Source: Thermococcus sp.
GTDB taxonomy: Archaea; Methanobacteriota_B; Thermococci; Thermococcales; Thermococcaceae
DNA length: 6,242 nt
Direction: 5' to 3'
NCBI GenBank assembly: GCA_027065835.1
Contig: JAMONK010000216.1
Location: forward strand, 1-6,242
The notes beneath the pieces are model-generated. The model had not been told where the DNA came from. It saw nothing but the letters and a program-made list of their open reading frames with translations, and made no database searches. Every line of letters starts with the position of its first letter. Position 1 is the first letter of the stretch. The translations under genes and the position numbers were made by a program. Of this stretch, positions 4,941 to 6,242 are shown piece after piece.

Positions 4941-6161
4941 ATGCGGCAGAAAGTGGTATGGCTTACACTGGGTGTTTTGATTGGAAGCCTGTTCGTTGTT
5001 TCGGCGTACCCAACGAACGGCAGCTCCCGGCATACCGTTCCGGTGTTTCAGAGAATAAACAACGCAGTACCGGTTTACTTCATAGGCAACAACATCCCGA
5101 GGTACTTCACGGAGACAGCACAAGCAAACCCCTCACTGGAGCTTAAGACCCCGCACATACTCGTTGTGGAGAGTTCCTGTGTGAAAGACAATCCCCGCCT
5201 CGAGGAACTCGTGAGGAGGGAAATCCTCTCAGGAATCCCGGTGATAGTAATCGGTGACCCTGGGGTTATCAACGGAGCCTTCAAGGGCCAGTTCTTTGCG
5301 GAGCTTGTAGCTGGTAGGGGCCCGGATGGAAAGCCGGTCGGGGGTGCTACCGTTTACGGTTACGTGACTTATCCATCCAATGGAGTTCTCGTGAGCAAGG
5401 AGTTCATTTCCATTGATGACAAAACGAAAGCCATTAAAGGGGCATACAACTGGGCCCTCTCAAACCTGCAACCAAATGCCGGGGCACTCAGACTTGGAGT
5501 GGCGCCCCTGTCCTCTGGGGCATACTGGTCTTACAAGGGCCAGCTTGATTTTACCAGTGGGGATAACTGGGAACCGTACGGCAGACTTAACGTTAGAACA
5601 CTTTATTACGGGCTTATTGATGATGGCTCGTCTCAGTACGACTGGTACGATGTTCACGTGAGACAGCAGTCTGTACCAGGGAAAGAGCTATGGAACTCGG
5701 GCTGGAGAACGGCCGATATGTACACCTGGATAGACGCCGATTATTACAACCCAAACGGCTTTCTCTCGGATTACGAACCAACTACAACCTCGGGAACCAC
5801 AACCGTGGATGTTGCAATTGGAATCCCAGCTGGTGAACGGGGAGCTGAGGGCAGTGCACCTCAATCTTGGAGCTACACACTCCCGAATGTTCGAGTTTAC
5901 GATGAGAGCGACTACTCACAGGAACTTGCAAAGTGGCGGCACGATATAGCGGAGGATAAAGCCGTTGGCGCCCACACGTATCAGATAGAGCCCGGAGCGA
6001 CTCTGAGGTTCAGGGAGCGGGGTTACGGGGCGAAGGTATGGAGAGAACACTACGGCGTTGTCTACGCAAAACCCCCAAGCTGGTGGGGGCGCTTGTCGGG
6101 AAACTGGGGCTGGCATTGTAGCGGGGAGTACTGGGTTGAATTCCGGGTTTCTATGGGGTAA
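4941..6161 (+). CDS. exported protein of unknown function, Trp/Tyr-rich C-terminus
   Basis: A 406-residue protein I do not recognise. The N-terminus is a classic signal peptide: basic start MRQK, hydrophobic core at 5-20, and likely cleavage after VSA (20-22). It should be secreted or surface-held. I see no lipoprotein cysteine after the core and no C-terminal membrane anchor. Residues 72-106 alternate strand, helix and strand (PHILVVESSC, LEELVRREIL, IPVIVIGDPG), like part of a Rossmann-type or flavodoxin-type fold. From about 135 on, the protein looks beta-rich with many Gly, Thr, Tyr and Trp. A segment TTTSGTTTVDVAIG (281-294) stands out, and six tryptophans fall in 367-398. The mature protein has just two cysteines, Cys80 and Cys393, one near each end, which could form a disulfide. 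GGAGGGG at 4930-4936 supports this start; an upstream in-frame ATG at 4824 would add 39 residues. Adhesin, binding protein or enzyme are all open. Confidence 0.75.
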   Translation: MRQKVVWLTLGVLIGSLFVVSAYPTNGSSRHTVPVFQRINNAVPVYFIGNNIPRYFTETAQANPSLELKTPHILVVESSCVKDNPRLEELVRREILSGIPVIVIGDPGVINGAFKGQFFAELVAGRGPDGKPVGGATVYGYVTYPSNGVLVSKEFISIDDKTKAIKGAYNWALSNLQPNAGALRLGVAPLSSGAYWSYKGQLDFTSGDNWEPYGRLNVRTLYYGLIDDGSSQYDWYDVHVRQQSVPGKELWNSGWRTADMYTWIDADYYNPNGFLSDYEPTTTSGTTTVDVAIGIPAGERGAEGSAPQSWSYTLPNVRVYDESDYSQELAKWRHDIAEDKAVGAHTYQIEPGATLRFRERGYGAKVWREHYGVVYAKPPSWWGRLSGNWGWHCSGEYWVEFRVSMG

Positions 6162-6199
6162 GGTAGAATTCTCCCTGACATCCCTCGTCCTTCTTGTCT

Positions 6200-6222
6200 T
6201 CCTTTGCAGGAATTACAAAGGA
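6200..6222. repeat. inverted repeat after the exported-protein gene
   Basis: TCCTTTG (6200-6206) and CAAAGGA (6216-6222) form a 7-base-pair stem with a 9-base loop, 38 bases after the stop codon. A pyrimidine-rich run (6181-6205) precedes it and a T5 tract follows 10 bases later. It could aid termination of the exported-protein gene or be an operator for the next gene. AT-rich pairing makes the hairpin weak at high temperature. Confidence 0.35.
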
Positions 6223-6226
6223 TCCC

Positions 6227-6240
6227 AAAACCTTTTTATG
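6227..6240 (+). promoter_or_regulatory. possible promoter of the next gene beyond the window
   Basis: AAAACC (6227-6232) followed by TTTTTATG (6233-6240) has the layout of a BRE plus TATA box. Transcription would begin outside the window. The T5 run could instead be the terminator of the exported-protein gene; the two readings are not exclusive. Confidence 0.4.
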
Positions 6241-6242
6241 AA

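Overview
The window looks like chromosomal DNA from a hyperthermophilic euryarchaeon of the order Thermococcales, most likely Thermococcus. The evidence is archaeal: ribosomal proteins L35Ae and L37e, archaeal Trm1 and an Sm-like (LSm) protein, BRE/TATA-type promoters about 25 bases ahead of short leaders, GGAGGTGA-type ribosome binding sites, T-rich terminators and dense gene packing. The genus is inferred from remembered Pyrococcus/Thermococcus protein sequences and not from a search.

There are eight genes. On the plus strand come a HAD-superfamily hydrolase (29-715), ribosomal protein L35Ae (784-1050), the tRNA guanine-26 dimethyltransferase Trm1 (1083-2219) and a small membrane protein of about four helices (2332-2700). 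Converging on it from the minus strand is a MATE-family transporter (2729-4099). Further right on the minus strand is the two-gene unit lsm then rpl37e (4681 down to 4234), a pairing common in archaea. A 259-base divergent region (4682-4940) separates lsm from a plus-strand gene for an exported protein of unknown function (4941-6161). The window ends with an inverted repeat and what looks like the promoter of the next gene.

Three start sites were moved inward from the longest open frame. L35Ae starts at 784, Trm1 at 1083 and LSm at 4681, each because of a well-placed ribosome binding site, promoter spacing or remembered family length. The exported protein is called from 4941 for the same reason, though a second plausible in-frame start lies at 4824.

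Functionally, the core is translation and RNA metabolism: two large-subunit proteins, one tRNA modification enzyme and one RNA-binding Sm ring protein. The HAD enzyme, the small membrane protein and the MATE pump are accessory genes with no visible link to each other. I see no CRISPR array, insertion sequence, tRNA or rRNA. I do not see a clear new multi-gene system. The least explained items are the exported protein and the structured leader-like stretch ahead of it.
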